From: Fulvimarina sp039652615
GTDB lineage: Bacteria > Pseudomonadota > Alphaproteobacteria > Rhizobiales > Rhizobiaceae
DNA length: 64,000 nucleotides
Assembly (NCBI RefSeq): GCF_039652615.1
Contig: NZ_JBDJAC010000001.1
Span: 310,001 to 374,000 of the forward strand
Direction: 5' to 3'
Shown here: positions 32,855 through 42,702 of the stretch, in pieces
Numbering within the stretch: the first letter of the stretch is position 1
Layout: the number at the start of each line of letters is the position of its first letter
Program-made: the position numbers and the translations under genes
The notes under the pieces: generated by a model
The model's input: only the letters and a program-made list of their open reading frames with translations
Database searches by the model: none
Told to the model about the DNA's origin: nothing

Positions 32855-34627
32855 ATGCAACAAATGATCACCGAACCGATCATCGAAATGAAGGCCGTCG
32901 CCAAGCATTACGGCGACGGCGAGAACCGGGCCGAAATTCTGAAGGATGTCGATCTGAGTGTCAGGGAAGGGGAGTTCGTCGCCATCGTCGGATTTTCCGG
33001 CTCGGGCAAGACGACGCTGATTTCGCTTCTCGCCGGTTTGATCGAGCCGGACGCCGGTAAGGTCCTCATGCGGGGGGCTGAGGTCAAGGGGCCAGGGCCG
33101 GAACGCGGTCTCGTGTTCCAGTCCTACTCGCTGATGCCCTGGCTTTCCGTTCGCGGGAACGTCGCACTTGCGGTCGACAGCGTGTTCTCAAAGGAAACGA
33201 AAGCCGCACGTTCTGCCCGCGTCGAGAAGTATATCGATATGGTGGGCCTCTCCCATGCGGCCGAGCGCAAGCCCGCCGAACTGTCCGGTGGCATGCGCCA
33301 GCGCGTTTCGGTGGCGCGGGCACTCGCCATGAGCCCGGAAATTCTTCTGCTCGACGAGCCGCTTTCGGCTCTCGACGCGCTCACCCGCGCCAAGCTTCAG
33401 GATGAATTCGCCGAGATCAGTCAGGTCGAGAAGAAGACGATCATTCTCATCACGAACGATGTCGACGAGGCGATCCTCCTCGCCGACCGCATCATTCCGC
33501 TCGATCCGGGACCAAACGCGACGCTCGGTCCCTCCTTCGACGTCACCCTTGAGCGACCCCGCGACCGGGCCGCGATGAATGCGAACGAGGACTTCAAGCG
33601 GCTCCGCCGGGACGTCACGAATTATCTCATGGAAAAGGGCGATACGGTGAGCGAAGCGGCCGGCGATGCCGTCGCGCTTCCCAACATCATTCCGGTCGAC
33701 CTTGCTTCGAAAAAGAAGCGGCCGGCGCCCGATCTGCCCGATGCCTACAAGCGCGCGGCCCATTCGCCCATCGAACAGCGCTATGTCGAATTCTTCGAGG
33801 TCCGAAAGGTCTATCCGACACCGAAGGGGCCTCTGACCGTCGTCGACGGCTTCGATCTCCAGATGGCGAAGGGCGAGTTCGTCTCCCTGATCGGCCATTC
33901 CGGCTGTGGCAAGTCGACGGTTCTTTCCATGGCCGCCGGCCTCAACGATATCTCTTCGGGCGGTATCGTGCTTGACGGACGGGAAGTGGATTCAGCTGGT
34001 CCCGATCGTGCGGTCGTCTTCCAGGCGCCCTCGCTCATGCCCTGGCTCACGGCGCGGGAGAATGTGGCTCTGGGCGTCGATCGGGTTTATCCGAAGGCGA
34101 GTCCCGCCGAGCGAAAGGACATCGTCGAGCACTATCTGCACCGGGTGGGTCTTGGCGATGCCATGCACCGCAAGGCGGCCGATCTTTCCAACGGCATGAA
34201 GCAGCGCGTCGGCATTGCCCGTGCCTTCGCGCTCTCGCCCAAGCTGCTCCTCCTCGATGAGCCGTTCGGAATGCTGGACTCCCTGACCCGCTGGGAGCTG
34301 CAGGACGTGCTGATGGACGTGTGGAAGCGCACCCAGGTGACGACGGTCTGCGTGACCCACGATGTCGACGAAGCGATCCTTCTCGCCGACAGGGTTGTCA
34401 TGATGACCAACGGTCCGAACGCCAAGATTGGCCGGATCATGAAGGTCGACCTGCCGCGCCCGCGCACCCGCAAGGAACTGCTCGACCACCCCGACTACTA
34501 CTTCTACCGCGAGCAACTCCTGAGCTTCCTCGAAGAATATGAGAAGGGTGCGCATTCGGGTCCGGGCAAGACCGAACCTGCGGATGAGAAGGACAAGACG
34601 GCCAGCGCCAAGAGGGAAGCTGCATGA
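32855..34627 (+). CDS. nrtC: Nitrate ABC transporter ATP-binding protein with two ATPase domains
   Basis: 590 residues with two complete ATPase domains. First: Walker A GFSGSGKTT (46-54), signature LSGGMRQRVSVARAL, Walker B ILLLDEPLSALD. Second: Walker A GHSGCGKST (about 346-354), signature LSNGMKQRVGIARAF, LLLLDEPFGMLD. Cyanobacterial NrtC instead fuses one ATPase to a nitrate-binding domain, and NrtD is separate; here the two ATPases are fused. GGGGAG directly abuts the ATG at 32855, so the ATG at 32864 may be the real start. The end overlaps the GAF gene by ATGA. Confidence 0.93.
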   Translation: MQQMITEPIIEMKAVAKHYGDGENRAEILKDVDLSVREGEFVAIVGFSGSGKTTLISLLAGLIEPDAGKVLMRGAEVKGPGPERGLVFQSYSLMPWLSVRGNVALAVDSVFSKETKAARSARVEKYIDMVGLSHAAERKPAELSGGMRQRVSVARALAMSPEILLLDEPLSALDALTRAKLQDEFAEISQVEKKTIILITNDVDEAILLADRIIPLDPGPNATLGPSFDVTLERPRDRAAMNANEDFKRLRRDVTNYLMEKGDTVSEAAGDAVALPNIIPVDLASKKKRPAPDLPDAYKRAAHSPIEQRYVEFFEVRKVYPTPKGPLTVVDGFDLQMAKGEFVSLIGHSGCGKSTVLSMAAGLNDISSGGIVLDGREVDSAGPDRAVVFQAPSLMPWLTARENVALGVDRVYPKASPAERKDIVEHYLHRVGLGDAMHRKAADLSNGMKQRVGIARAFALSPKLLLLDEPFGMLDSLTRWELQDVLMDVWKRTQVTTVCVTHDVDEAILLADRVVMMTNGPNAKIGRIMKVDLPRPRTRKELLDHPDYYFYREQLLSFLEEYEKGAHSGPGKTEPADEKDKTASAKREAA

Positions 34628-35562
34628 GTGTCGCCCTCGCAGTTCAGCACGGCAACCGGGCATTCGTCGAGGCAACGGAAATATGGGTTCCGAAAGACGG
34701 CGAACTCGTCTGGTCGAGCGGTGACTACGGAGCGCTGTCCGATTTTGCCGCCGTCTCCGAAAAGCAGAGTTTTGCAAAAGGCGTCGGGCTCCCCGGCAAG
34801 GCCTGGGCCGAAGCGCGCCCCGTGGTCCTGAAGTCCTTCGACGGTTCCTATTTCAAAAGGGCGGAAGCCGCTCGCGAGGCCGGCCTCACCAGCGCCGTCG
34901 CCGTTCCGATTTTCAACGGCAAGGAACTGAAGGCGATCGTCGTTGTCCTTTGCTCCGATGGCGAGGAGCGGATCGGCGCGATCGAGGTCTGGCGCGAGGA
35001 GGCGGGACTGCTTGCTCTCGACGATGGGTATTACGGTGCAGCCAAGCATTTCGAATGGGTGTCCCAGCATACGACCTTCCCGCGCGGCCAGGGTCTTCCC
35101 GGTGGTGTGTGGGCTGCCAAGACCCCGATCCTCATGCGCGATCTCGGCTCGGGTTATCGCTTCATCCGCGCCGAGAGCGCAGGGATGGCAGGCCTGACGA
35201 CAGGGCTCGGCATTCCGGTCGCGTCGCCGGAGGGGACAACGTTCATCCTGACGCTTCTGTCGGCTTTGGGCACGCCGATCGCCCAACGCTTCGAGCTCTG
35301 GGATGCGCGGGCGGCACGGACCGGGAGCGAGAGCCAGGCTGTTCTCGTCGACGGCGTCTGCCAGCGCGAGGGGGCTCTCTGGAGCCATGAAAACGAGAAA
35401 CGCGTCAGCGCGTGGGAGGGCGCGATCGGCCAGGTTCTCGGCTCCGGCCTTCCAACCGTCAAGACAGACAATGCCGTTCTGACCGCAGGCTATCGCTCGA
35501 TGGTCGCCGTTCCGCTTTTTCGGAACGGGACGATCGCCCATGTCGTCGCCTGGTATTACTGA
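34624..35562 (+). CDS. GAF-repeat protein of the nitrate operon
   Basis: Cytoplasmic protein of 312 residues made of three GAF-like units. The first two share GVGLPGKAWAEARPVVL / GQGLPGGVWAAKTPILM and AGLTSAVAVPIF / AGLTTGLGIPVA; the third is shorter and ends YRSMVAVPLFRNGTIAHVVA. No effector domain is present. It is translationally coupled to nrtC and stands ten bases before nirB, so it probably binds a ligand (nitrate, nitrite, NO or a nucleotide) and adjusts uptake or reduction. Function is not established from sequence. Confidence 0.85.
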   Translation: MSVALAVQHGNRAFVEATEIWVPKDGELVWSSGDYGALSDFAAVSEKQSFAKGVGLPGKAWAEARPVVLKSFDGSYFKRAEAAREAGLTSAVAVPIFNGKELKAIVVVLCSDGEERIGAIEVWREEAGLLALDDGYYGAAKHFEWVSQHTTFPRGQGLPGGVWAAKTPILMRDLGSGYRFIRAESAGMAGLTTGLGIPVASPEGTTFILTLLSALGTPIAQRFELWDARAARTGSESQAVLVDGVCQREGALWSHENEKRVSAWEGAIGQVLGSGLPTVKTDNAVLTAGYRSMVAVPLFRNGTIAHVVAWYY

Positions 35563-35571
35563 GGAATTCTC

Positions 35572-38019
35572 ATGCAGAAACTGGTTGTCATAGGCGCCGG
35601 AATGGCGTCGGGCCGGGTGCTCGAACGCCTTATCGAGGCCGATCCGAACGCATACGATGTCACGCTTTTCAATGCCGAGCCGCGGGGCAACTATAACCGC
35701 CTCATGCTTTCGCCGGTGCTGTCCGGGGAAAAGAGCTATGAGGAAATCATCACCCATAGCGACAACTGGTATGCCGACAATGGCGTCACGTGCCGTTTTG
35801 GCGAGAAGGTGGTCGCCATCGACCGAGACCGGAAGGTGGTCGTCGGCGAAAAGGGCGAGGTTCCTTACGACAAGCTCGTGATCGGAACGGGCTCGGTGCC
35901 CTTCGTCATTCCGGTCGAGGGGCGGGATCTGCCCGGCGTCCTCACCTATCGCGACCTCGACGACACCAACGCCATGATCGAGGCCTGTGGAGCGCCCGGC
36001 GCAAGGGCCGTCGTCATCGGTGGCGGGCTACTTGGGCTTGAAGCGGCAGCGGGTCTGCGCCTTCGCGGAATGGAGGTGACGGTTCTTCACCTGCAACCGA
36101 CCCTGATGGAGCGTCAGCTCGATCCGGCGGCCGGCTATCTTCTGGAGAAGTCCCTCAAGGATCGCGGCATCGAGATACTGACCAAGGCCAACACCAAACT
36201 GATCTACGGCGACACCCATGTCGAGGGCGTCGAACTCACCGACGGCACGAAGCTTCCCGCAGACATCGTCGTCATGGCGGTCGGCATCCGGCCATCGACA
36301 CAGCTTGCGAAGGATGCGGGTCTGGAGGTTAATCGCGGCGTGCTCGTCGGCGACGATATGCGGACCTCCGACCCGGACGTCTTCGCGCTTGGCGAATGCG
36401 TCGAGCATCGCGGCACGTGCTACGGCCTCGTCGCTCCGCTCTACGATATGGCCAATGTGCTGGCCTCGCATCTGCTGGCTGAGTGCGACGACGCCTATCT
36501 CGGCTCGGTCCTCTCGACCAAGCTGAAGGTGACGGGCATCGATCTCTTTTCCGCCGGGGACTTTGCCGAGGGAGACGACCGCGAGGAGATCGTCCTGCGC
36601 GATGCCTCTGCCGGCGTTTACAAGCGCCTCGTTATCAAGGACGAGCGGATCATCGGCGCGGTCCTTTATGGTGAGACCGCGGACGGCTCCTGGTTCTTCG
36701 ATCTCATGAAGAAGAAGACGCCGGTCGATGACATGCGCGATACGTTGATCTTTGGCCAGGCCTATCAGGGAGGGTCCCCCCTGGACCCTACGGCGGCCGT
36801 TGCAGCCTTGCCGGATGATGCGGAAATCTGCGGCTGCAACGGCGTTTGCAAGGGAACGATCACCGGCGCGATCACGACCAAGGGCCTGACCTCGCTCGAC
36901 GAGGTGCGCGCCCATACGAAGGCCTCGTCCTCCTGCGGCACATGCACCGGGCTGGTCGAGCAGCTGATGGGCCTCACCCTCGGGGATGCATTCGATACGA
37001 ATGCCGTCAAGCCGATGTGTGGCTGCACGACGCTCAGCCATGACGATGTGCGCCGGCTGATCGTCGCCAAGGAACTGAAGTCCATCCCCGAAGTGATGCA
37101 GGAACTCGAATGGTCGAGTTCCAACGGCTGCGCGAAATGCCGTCCGGCGCTCAACTATTATCTGGTCGCCGATTGGCCCGATGAATATGCCGATGACTAC
37201 CAGTCCCGTTTCATCAACGAGCGCGTCCACGCCAACATCCAGAAGGACGGCACCTATTCGGTCGTCCCGCGCATGTGGGGCGGTATGACATCGGCGAGCG
37301 AGCTCCGGGCGATTGCGGATGTCTGCGACAAGTTCGAGATCCCGGCCGTCAAGGTCACCGGCGGCCAGCGTATCGACATGCTGGGCATCAAGAAGGAATA
37401 TCTTCCGGCCGTCTGGGCCGATCTCGGCAAGGCGGGATTCGTCTCCGGTCAGGCCTATGCCAAGGGCCTGCGCACCGTGAAGACCTGTGTCGGGACCGAC
37501 TGGTGTCGCTTCGGCACGCAGGACTCGACCGGTCTCGGCATCCGCATCGAGAAGTTCATGTGGGGGTCCTGGACGCCGGCCAAGGTGAAGATGGCCGTAT
37601 CAGGATGCCCGCGAAACTGCGCGGAAGCGACCTGCAAGGATGTCGGCGTCATCTGCGTTGACTCCGGTTTCGAAATCCACTTCGCGGGCGCCGCCGGCCT
37701 CGACATCAAAGGCACCGAAGTCCTCGGCATGGTGAAGAGCGAAGACGACGCGCTCGAACATATCGTGGCACTCGTCCAGATGTATCGCGAGCAGGGCCAT
37801 TATCTCGAGCGCATCTACAAATGGGCCAAGCGCATCGGTCTCGACGAGATCCGTCGGCAGATCATGGATCACCCGGACATGCGGCGCGCCTATTTCGATC
37901 GTTTTGTGTTCTCTCAGAAATTTGCCCAGGTCGATCCGTGGTCCGAGCGCGTCTCGGGCAAGGACAAGCACGAGTTCCAGCCGATGGCGAAGCTCGAATT
38001 CGCTCAGGCTGCGGAATAG
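35572..38019 (+). CDS. nirB: Assimilatory nitrite reductase (NADH), large subunit
   Basis: Cytoplasmic enzyme of 815 residues that reduces nitrite to ammonium with six electrons from NAD(P)H. Domains in order: FAD/NAD-binding oxidoreductase (about 1-400, GAGMASGRVLERL and VVIGGGLLGLEAAAGL), two [2Fe-2S] BFD-like domains (CGCNGVCKG with SCGTC near 421-460; CGCTT with GCAKC near 480-525), then the siroheme/[4Fe-4S] domain with TCVGTDWCRFG and SGCPRNCAEATC (about 638-690). Length is within family range. Followed after 11 bases by nirD. Confidence 0.96.
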   Translation: MQKLVVIGAGMASGRVLERLIEADPNAYDVTLFNAEPRGNYNRLMLSPVLSGEKSYEEIITHSDNWYADNGVTCRFGEKVVAIDRDRKVVVGEKGEVPYDKLVIGTGSVPFVIPVEGRDLPGVLTYRDLDDTNAMIEACGAPGARAVVIGGGLLGLEAAAGLRLRGMEVTVLHLQPTLMERQLDPAAGYLLEKSLKDRGIEILTKANTKLIYGDTHVEGVELTDGTKLPADIVVMAVGIRPSTQLAKDAGLEVNRGVLVGDDMRTSDPDVFALGECVEHRGTCYGLVAPLYDMANVLASHLLAECDDAYLGSVLSTKLKVTGIDLFSAGDFAEGDDREEIVLRDASAGVYKRLVIKDERIIGAVLYGETADGSWFFDLMKKKTPVDDMRDTLIFGQAYQGGSPLDPTAAVAALPDDAEICGCNGVCKGTITGAITTKGLTSLDEVRAHTKASSSCGTCTGLVEQLMGLTLGDAFDTNAVKPMCGCTTLSHDDVRRLIVAKELKSIPEVMQELEWSSSNGCAKCRPALNYYLVADWPDEYADDYQSRFINERVHANIQKDGTYSVVPRMWGGMTSASELRAIADVCDKFEIPAVKVTGGQRIDMLGIKKEYLPAVWADLGKAGFVSGQAYAKGLRTVKTCVGTDWCRFGTQDSTGLGIRIEKFMWGSWTPAKVKMAVSGCPRNCAEATCKDVGVICVDSGFEIHFAGAAGLDIKGTEVLGMVKSEDDALEHIVALVQMYREQGHYLERIYKWAKRIGLDEIRRQIMDHPDMRRAYFDRFVFSQKFAQVDPWSERVSGKDKHEFQPMAKLEFAQAAE

Positions 38020-38030
38020 GGGACAGCATC

Positions 38031-38390
38031 ATGACGCTCATCGACAGTCCGTGGATCACCGTCGGCCGCATCGAGGATATTCCGCGTCTCGGCGCGCGTC
38101 GTATCGAGGCGGGGTTTGCGACCATCGGCCTCTTTCGCGATGCCGAGGACGAGGTGTTCGCGATCGAGGACCGTTGTCCGCACAAAGGTGGGCCGCTGAG
38201 CCAGGGGATCGTCCATGACGGCTGCGTCACCTGTCCGCTCCACAACATGGTGATTTCGCTGCGCAGCGGCGAGGCGCAGGGGCCGGACGAAGGGGAGGTG
38301 CGGACGTTCCGCGTCCGCCTGGTGAACGGCGAGGTTCAGCTGAGCGGCGAAGATCTGGCGCGTGCGGCCAATACGAAGGTCGCGGCCTGA
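38031..38390 (+). CDS. nirD: Nitrite reductase (NADH) small subunit
   Basis: 119-residue Rieske-fold subunit of nitrite reductase. Unlike many NirD proteins, which lack them, it retains CPHKGGPL and CPLHNMV, so both Cys-His pairs of a [2Fe-2S] Rieske centre are present. The ATG at 38031 is preceded by GGGGACAG; the open frame before it overlaps nirB and is not used. Forms the NirBD complex in the cytoplasm. Confidence 0.94.
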   Translation: MTLIDSPWITVGRIEDIPRLGARRIEAGFATIGLFRDAEDEVFAIEDRCPHKGGPLSQGIVHDGCVTCPLHNMVISLRSGEAQGPDEGEVRTFRVRLVNGEVQLSGEDLARAANTKVAA

Positions 38391-38478
38391 CATCGGGAAA
38401 TTTAGGACACGGGAGCCACGGCACCAATAAGTGCTCCGGTCGTCCTCCGGTTCGCATCACAAGAGGGATGGTGGCACA

Positions 38479-41160
38479 ATGAAGCGCGCCGACGAAGCCG
38501 ACCGGACCGTCAGGACCACCTGTCCCTATTGCGGTGTCGGATGCGGGGTTCTCGCAACGCCTCGCGCCGATGGCTCCGTCACGATCGCAGGTGATCCAGA
38601 CCATCCGGCGAATTTCGGCCGGCTCTGCTCCAAGGGATCAGCCCTCGGCGAGACACTGGGGCTGGAAGAGCGTGTCCTTCAACCGATGATGAACGGGCAA
38701 GGCACCGATTGGGACACGGTCCTACAGACGGTTGCCGACACGTTTAATCAGGCGATCGAGGAACACGGACCGGACTCGGTTGCCTTCTACCTGTCCGGCC
38801 AGCTTTTGACCGAGGACTATTACGTCGCCAACAAGCTGATGAAAGGGTTCATCGGCTCGGGCAATATCGACACCAATTCCCGCCTCTGCATGGCTTCATC
38901 CGTTGCCGGCCACAAGCGGGCCTTCGGCAGCGATACTGTGCCCGGCACCTATAGCGATCTCGAACAGGCCGATCTCGTCGTTCTTACCGGCTCCAATCTT
39001 GCCTGGTGCCATCCGGTCGTCTTCCAGCGGATCGCGGCTGCCAAGGCCGAGCGGCCGGACATGAAGATCGTCGTCATCGATCCGCGCCGGACGGCAACCT
39101 GCGAGATCGCCGATCTGCATCTGCCGATTGCCGCAGACGGAGACGTGGCGCTGTTTTCCGGCCTCCTTTACGCCCTCACGGAAGCGGGCGCAGTCCATTG
39201 TGACTATGTCTCGCGTCACACCGAAGGGTTCGTCGATGCGCTGCGGGCCTCGCGCGCCATGCGCGTCCAGACCGTTTCGGAACTGACAGGCTTATCCCGG
39301 CACGATATTTTCGCCTTCTACGACCTCTTCATCGCCACCGAGAAGGTCGTCACCGTCTACAGCCAGGGCGTCAACCAGTCGGCGTTCGGCACCGACAAGG
39401 TGAACGCAATCATCAACTGCCATCTTGCGACGGGACGGATCGGCCGCCCCGGAATGGGGCCGTTCTCGATCACCGGTCAGCCGAACGCCATGGGTGGACG
39501 CGAGGTCGGCGGCCTTTCCAATATGCTTGCGGCCCATATGGCGATCGAGAACGATGAGGACCGCGCGAAGGTCGAAGCGTTCTGGAACGCGCCGAATATC
39601 GCGACGAAACCCGGCCTCAAGGCGGTCGAACTTTTCGAAGCCGTCCTCGATGGCCGGATCAAGGCGCTCTGGATCGCCGGGACCAACCCGGTCGTCTCCA
39701 TGCCCGAGGCCGACCGGGTGAAGGCCGCGCTCGAAGCCTGCCCATTCGTCGTCGTGTCGGACGTTGCTGCCCAGACAGATACAACCGCGTTCGCCGACAT
39801 CCTGCTTCCTGCCGCCGCCTGGGGCGAAAAGAACGGGACGGTGACCAATTCGGAGCGACGCATCTCGAGGCAGCGCCCATTCCTGTCACCTCCGGGTGAA
39901 GCGCGCTTCGACTGGGCGATCTTCGCAGAAGTCGCGCAGCGCATGGGATTTGGGGGTTTCGAATTCGCATCCGCCTCGGCTGTATTCGAAGAGCATGCGC
40001 GCCTTTCGGCCCATGAGAATGATGGCTCCCGCGATTTCGATATCGGAGGTCTCGCCGGGCTCTCAGAGGCCGGTTACGACCTGATGAAGCCGGTCCAATG
40101 GCCCGCCCTAGCAGGCAACGATCCGGCAGCCTCCGAGACGCGCTTCTTTGCCGAAGGCGGGTTTTTCCACGATGACAGGCGCGCGCGTTTCATCGCCGTT
40201 AAGCCAGCGATGAAGACCGAGACCGCGCCCTTCCTGCTCAACACCGGCCGGGTGCGCGATCACTGGCACACCATGACGCGAACCGGGCTTTCGCCGCGTC
40301 TCTCGGCCCATATCGCCGAGCCTTTCGTGGAAATTCATCCGGGTGACGCAAAGGACCTTGGGATCGACGCCGCGGATCTCGTCGCAGTTACCTCGTCGCG
40401 GGGGAGAGCGATCGTTCGCGCCCTCGTCACCGATCGGCAGAAGCGGGGGAATTGCTTTGTCCCTATGCACTGGACCGGACGCTACGCCCCCTCGGCGCGG
40501 ATCGGACCGCTGGCCCGCCCGGATGTCGATCCGGTCTCCGGCCAGCCGGCGCTGAAATCGAGCGGTGTCTCCCTGAAGCGGTATCCGGCACTCTGGTATG
40601 GTTTTGCGATCTTGAAGGAGCGACCCGACCTTGACGCGATCAGGGGCATGGCCGGCTATGCCGCGGCGGCGCGCACCGAGAACGGCTGGCGGCTTGAACT
40701 GGCGGACGATACGGCCCTCGCAGATCCGGACGCGTTCGCGCGTGCGTTGTGTGGCGGCGCCGACGGTGAGATGGCGGCTTATCGTGACCGGCGGACAGGA
40801 GCCCAGCGCTTTGCGCTGTTTTCCGAAGGAGCGCTGCTGGGCGCTGTCTACATTTCGCCCAAGCCGGTCTCCGTTTCTCGAAACTGGGCTATAAACCAAC
40901 TCGGTCTCACCGATCGCATGGGCCGTCGCCGGGCCGAGCTTCTGGCCGGACGTGGCCCTGCCGACCGTCCCGATCCGGGTGCGACCGTCTGTTCCTGTTT
41001 TTCGGTCGGGGTCAATCAGATCGCGGCTCTTGTTGCATCCGGCGAGGCAACCAGCGTCGAAGCCGTGGGGGCGGCGCTGAATGCGGGCACCAATTGCGGC
41101 TCTTGTCGCAGCGAGATCAAGGCTCTTATCGAAGAGGCAAGGGTCGAGGTTCCGGCCTGA
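38479..41160 (+). CDS. nasA: Assimilatory nitrate reductase, catalytic subunit
   Basis: Cytoplasmic molybdoenzyme of 893 residues reducing nitrate to nitrite. The N-terminal [4Fe-4S] ligands are Cys15, Cys18, Cys22 and Cys50 (CPYCGVGCGV ... LCSKG). The bis-MGD binding domain covers most of the protein, with NGTVTNSERRISRQRPF and the C-terminal substrate-channel region RVRDHWHTMTRTG. The extra C-terminal domain (about 836-885) has VCSCFSVGVNQI and NCGSCRSEI, a BFD-type [2Fe-2S] domain receiving electrons. The ATG at 38479 behind GAGGG is chosen. Last gene of the nitrate operon. Confidence 0.95.
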   Translation: MKRADEADRTVRTTCPYCGVGCGVLATPRADGSVTIAGDPDHPANFGRLCSKGSALGETLGLEERVLQPMMNGQGTDWDTVLQTVADTFNQAIEEHGPDSVAFYLSGQLLTEDYYVANKLMKGFIGSGNIDTNSRLCMASSVAGHKRAFGSDTVPGTYSDLEQADLVVLTGSNLAWCHPVVFQRIAAAKAERPDMKIVVIDPRRTATCEIADLHLPIAADGDVALFSGLLYALTEAGAVHCDYVSRHTEGFVDALRASRAMRVQTVSELTGLSRHDIFAFYDLFIATEKVVTVYSQGVNQSAFGTDKVNAIINCHLATGRIGRPGMGPFSITGQPNAMGGREVGGLSNMLAAHMAIENDEDRAKVEAFWNAPNIATKPGLKAVELFEAVLDGRIKALWIAGTNPVVSMPEADRVKAALEACPFVVVSDVAAQTDTTAFADILLPAAAWGEKNGTVTNSERRISRQRPFLSPPGEARFDWAIFAEVAQRMGFGGFEFASASAVFEEHARLSAHENDGSRDFDIGGLAGLSEAGYDLMKPVQWPALAGNDPAASETRFFAEGGFFHDDRRARFIAVKPAMKTETAPFLLNTGRVRDHWHTMTRTGLSPRLSAHIAEPFVEIHPGDAKDLGIDAADLVAVTSSRGRAIVRALVTDRQKRGNCFVPMHWTGRYAPSARIGPLARPDVDPVSGQPALKSSGVSLKRYPALWYGFAILKERPDLDAIRGMAGYAAAARTENGWRLELADDTALADPDAFARALCGGADGEMAAYRDRRTGAQRFALFSEGALLGAVYISPKPVSVSRNWAINQLGLTDRMGRRRAELLAGRGPADRPDPGATVCSCFSVGVNQIAALVASGEATSVEAVGAALNAGTNCGSCRSEIKALIEEARVEVPA

Positions 41161-41229
41161 CCGGGTACTGCTTCAGGCAGCATACGCGCTTGCCAATCCA
41201 GCTTGCCGAATGAGTTCGCGATCGAGGCA

Positions 41230-41266
41230 GCCGGGCAAAACAGCTTCATTCGCCGTTTTGCCCGGC
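41230..41266. terminator. Hairpin between convergent nasA and DUF2252 genes
   Basis: GCCGGGCAAAAC at 41230-41241 is exactly complementary to GTTTTGCCCGGC at 41255-41266, with a 13-base loop. It stands 70 bases after the nasA stop and 12 before the stop of the convergent gene, so it probably terminates both transcripts; T-tracts are short. Confidence 0.7.
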
Positions 41267-41277
41267 ACTTCTTTCAC

Positions 41278-42702
41278 TCAGCGATAGACCATCTCGACAT
41301 TGTCGAATGCGCCCATGGCGTGGTCTTCGCGAAAGAACTTGTGGTCAGCTTCGAGCCGGTCCGCCGCTTCTTCCGCCCACCGGACGAGATCGGCCTTGAA
41401 CAGCTTGTGCGGGCTCGCCGCCGCTATGATCGAAGGTTCCACGTCGTAGTCGATCTGACCCAGATCGTCGGACAGCGCATGAGCTTGCGCGAGAGCGGCC
41501 CCACACGTCCGCGCGTATTCCTTCCAGGTGCTGTAACTCAGCTCGTCGAGATCGATGTCGTCGCGGAAGGGCGCTCGCTCGCGGCTCATGAAGCTCGTTC
41601 CGTCAATTTCGACGGAGCCGTAGAAAATATCACCGTGGGCAAGCTGTACGGCCTGGCCGTGTTTGATGCGGTCGGCTTTATCACCGGCATTGAAGTTCGA
41701 TGGGGGAACCAGCCCTTCGAGGGCAGATTTTCGCGCGCGCTTGAATTCGATGATGAGATCGTCGGTCGCGTCTTTCGATGGACCCTCGATCAGGACGTAA
41801 TAGCGTGGCAGGCCCAGGGATGCCGTTCCCTGTCCATGGCGCTTGCAGACATCCTTCACCTTCAGTTCGCCCGCCCGGTCGAGGTCGACAATGTCGTTCG
41901 CCTTTGCCAGATCGTCGATCGCTTTCTGGAATTTATCGATCTCACCGGAAATCGGCTGCAGTTCGTCACTGGCGCGGAAACCGCGTCCCGAAGGCTTGAG
42001 ATAATCGTCCCAGAGCCATTCCTGGCGCTCTTCCCAGGCTTCTTCGAACAGGCGGCGGATCACCTTTGGCGAGTTGTCCATCCGGTAGCTGTCGTTCTTT
42101 TCGGTGTCGTGCTTTGCATAGCCCGCCATCGCTTCGAGATAGCCCTTGACGAACTTTTTCACGACCTTGCGTCGTTTCTTGCGGCCAAGGCCTCCCGCCT
42201 CCCGAGCCCCGATCCAGAAGCCGACCGCGCCTCGCTTCAGGTCCCAGGTGAAGGGGGCGTAAATCGTCTCGTCGAAGTCGTTCACACCGAAAATAGGCGC
42301 GCCGTGATCGTCCGGCATGACGCCGAAATTCTCCGGATGGACATCACCCAGCGCCATGACGGAGGGCATGCCGGCATCTTCGCCCACCATGTCCCGATAG
42401 AAAAGAAGGGCTGTACCGCGATAGAACTTGAAGAAGTTGCCGGCAAGTTCGTCGAATTTTACTTCCGTTCCTTTGTTGCGCTGCTCGATCCGGTTGGCAT
42501 GGTCCTCACGCAACGTCGAGCGCACATGCTCCCGGCGTGCCTGCCCCTCCAGGAAAACCGGGGAGACAACCTGTTCGCCTGATGCGATCCGTTCAGACAA
42601 GGCGCGATAAGCTTCGACCTTATCGCCCGCCTTATGAGCTATGTCGGCCGTCTCGGTCTTCGTTTTCTTGGTTTTTGTCGGCTTTTTCTGACCGTCACTC
42701 AT
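41278..42702 (-). CDS. DUF2252 family protein
   Basis: Cytoplasmic protein of 474 residues with a kinase-like fold typical of DUF2252. Family motifs: MALGDVHPENFGVM and GVNDFDETIYAPFTWDLKRG, which resemble the catalytic HxxN and metal DFD loops of aminoglycoside-kinase-like enzymes. A Lys-rich low-complexity N-terminus of about 20 residues precedes the domain. Family function is unknown. It is downstream of iolB on the same strand with a 165-base gap, so it may be transcribed separately. Confidence 0.9.
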   Translation of the reverse strand: MSDGQKKPTKTKKTKTETADIAHKAGDKVEAYRALSERIASGEQVVSPVFLEGQARREHVRSTLREDHANRIEQRNKGTEVKFDELAGNFFKFYRGTALLFYRDMVGEDAGMPSVMALGDVHPENFGVMPDDHGAPIFGVNDFDETIYAPFTWDLKRGAVGFWIGAREAGGLGRKKRRKVVKKFVKGYLEAMAGYAKHDTEKNDSYRMDNSPKVIRRLFEEAWEERQEWLWDDYLKPSGRGFRASDELQPISGEIDKFQKAIDDLAKANDIVDLDRAGELKVKDVCKRHGQGTASLGLPRYYVLIEGPSKDATDDLIIEFKRARKSALEGLVPPSNFNAGDKADRIKHGQAVQLAHGDIFYGSVEIDGTSFMSRERAPFRDDIDLDELSYSTWKEYARTCGAALAQAHALSDDLGQIDYDVEPSIIAAASPHKLFKADLVRWAEEAADRLEADHKFFREDHAMGAFDNVEMVYR

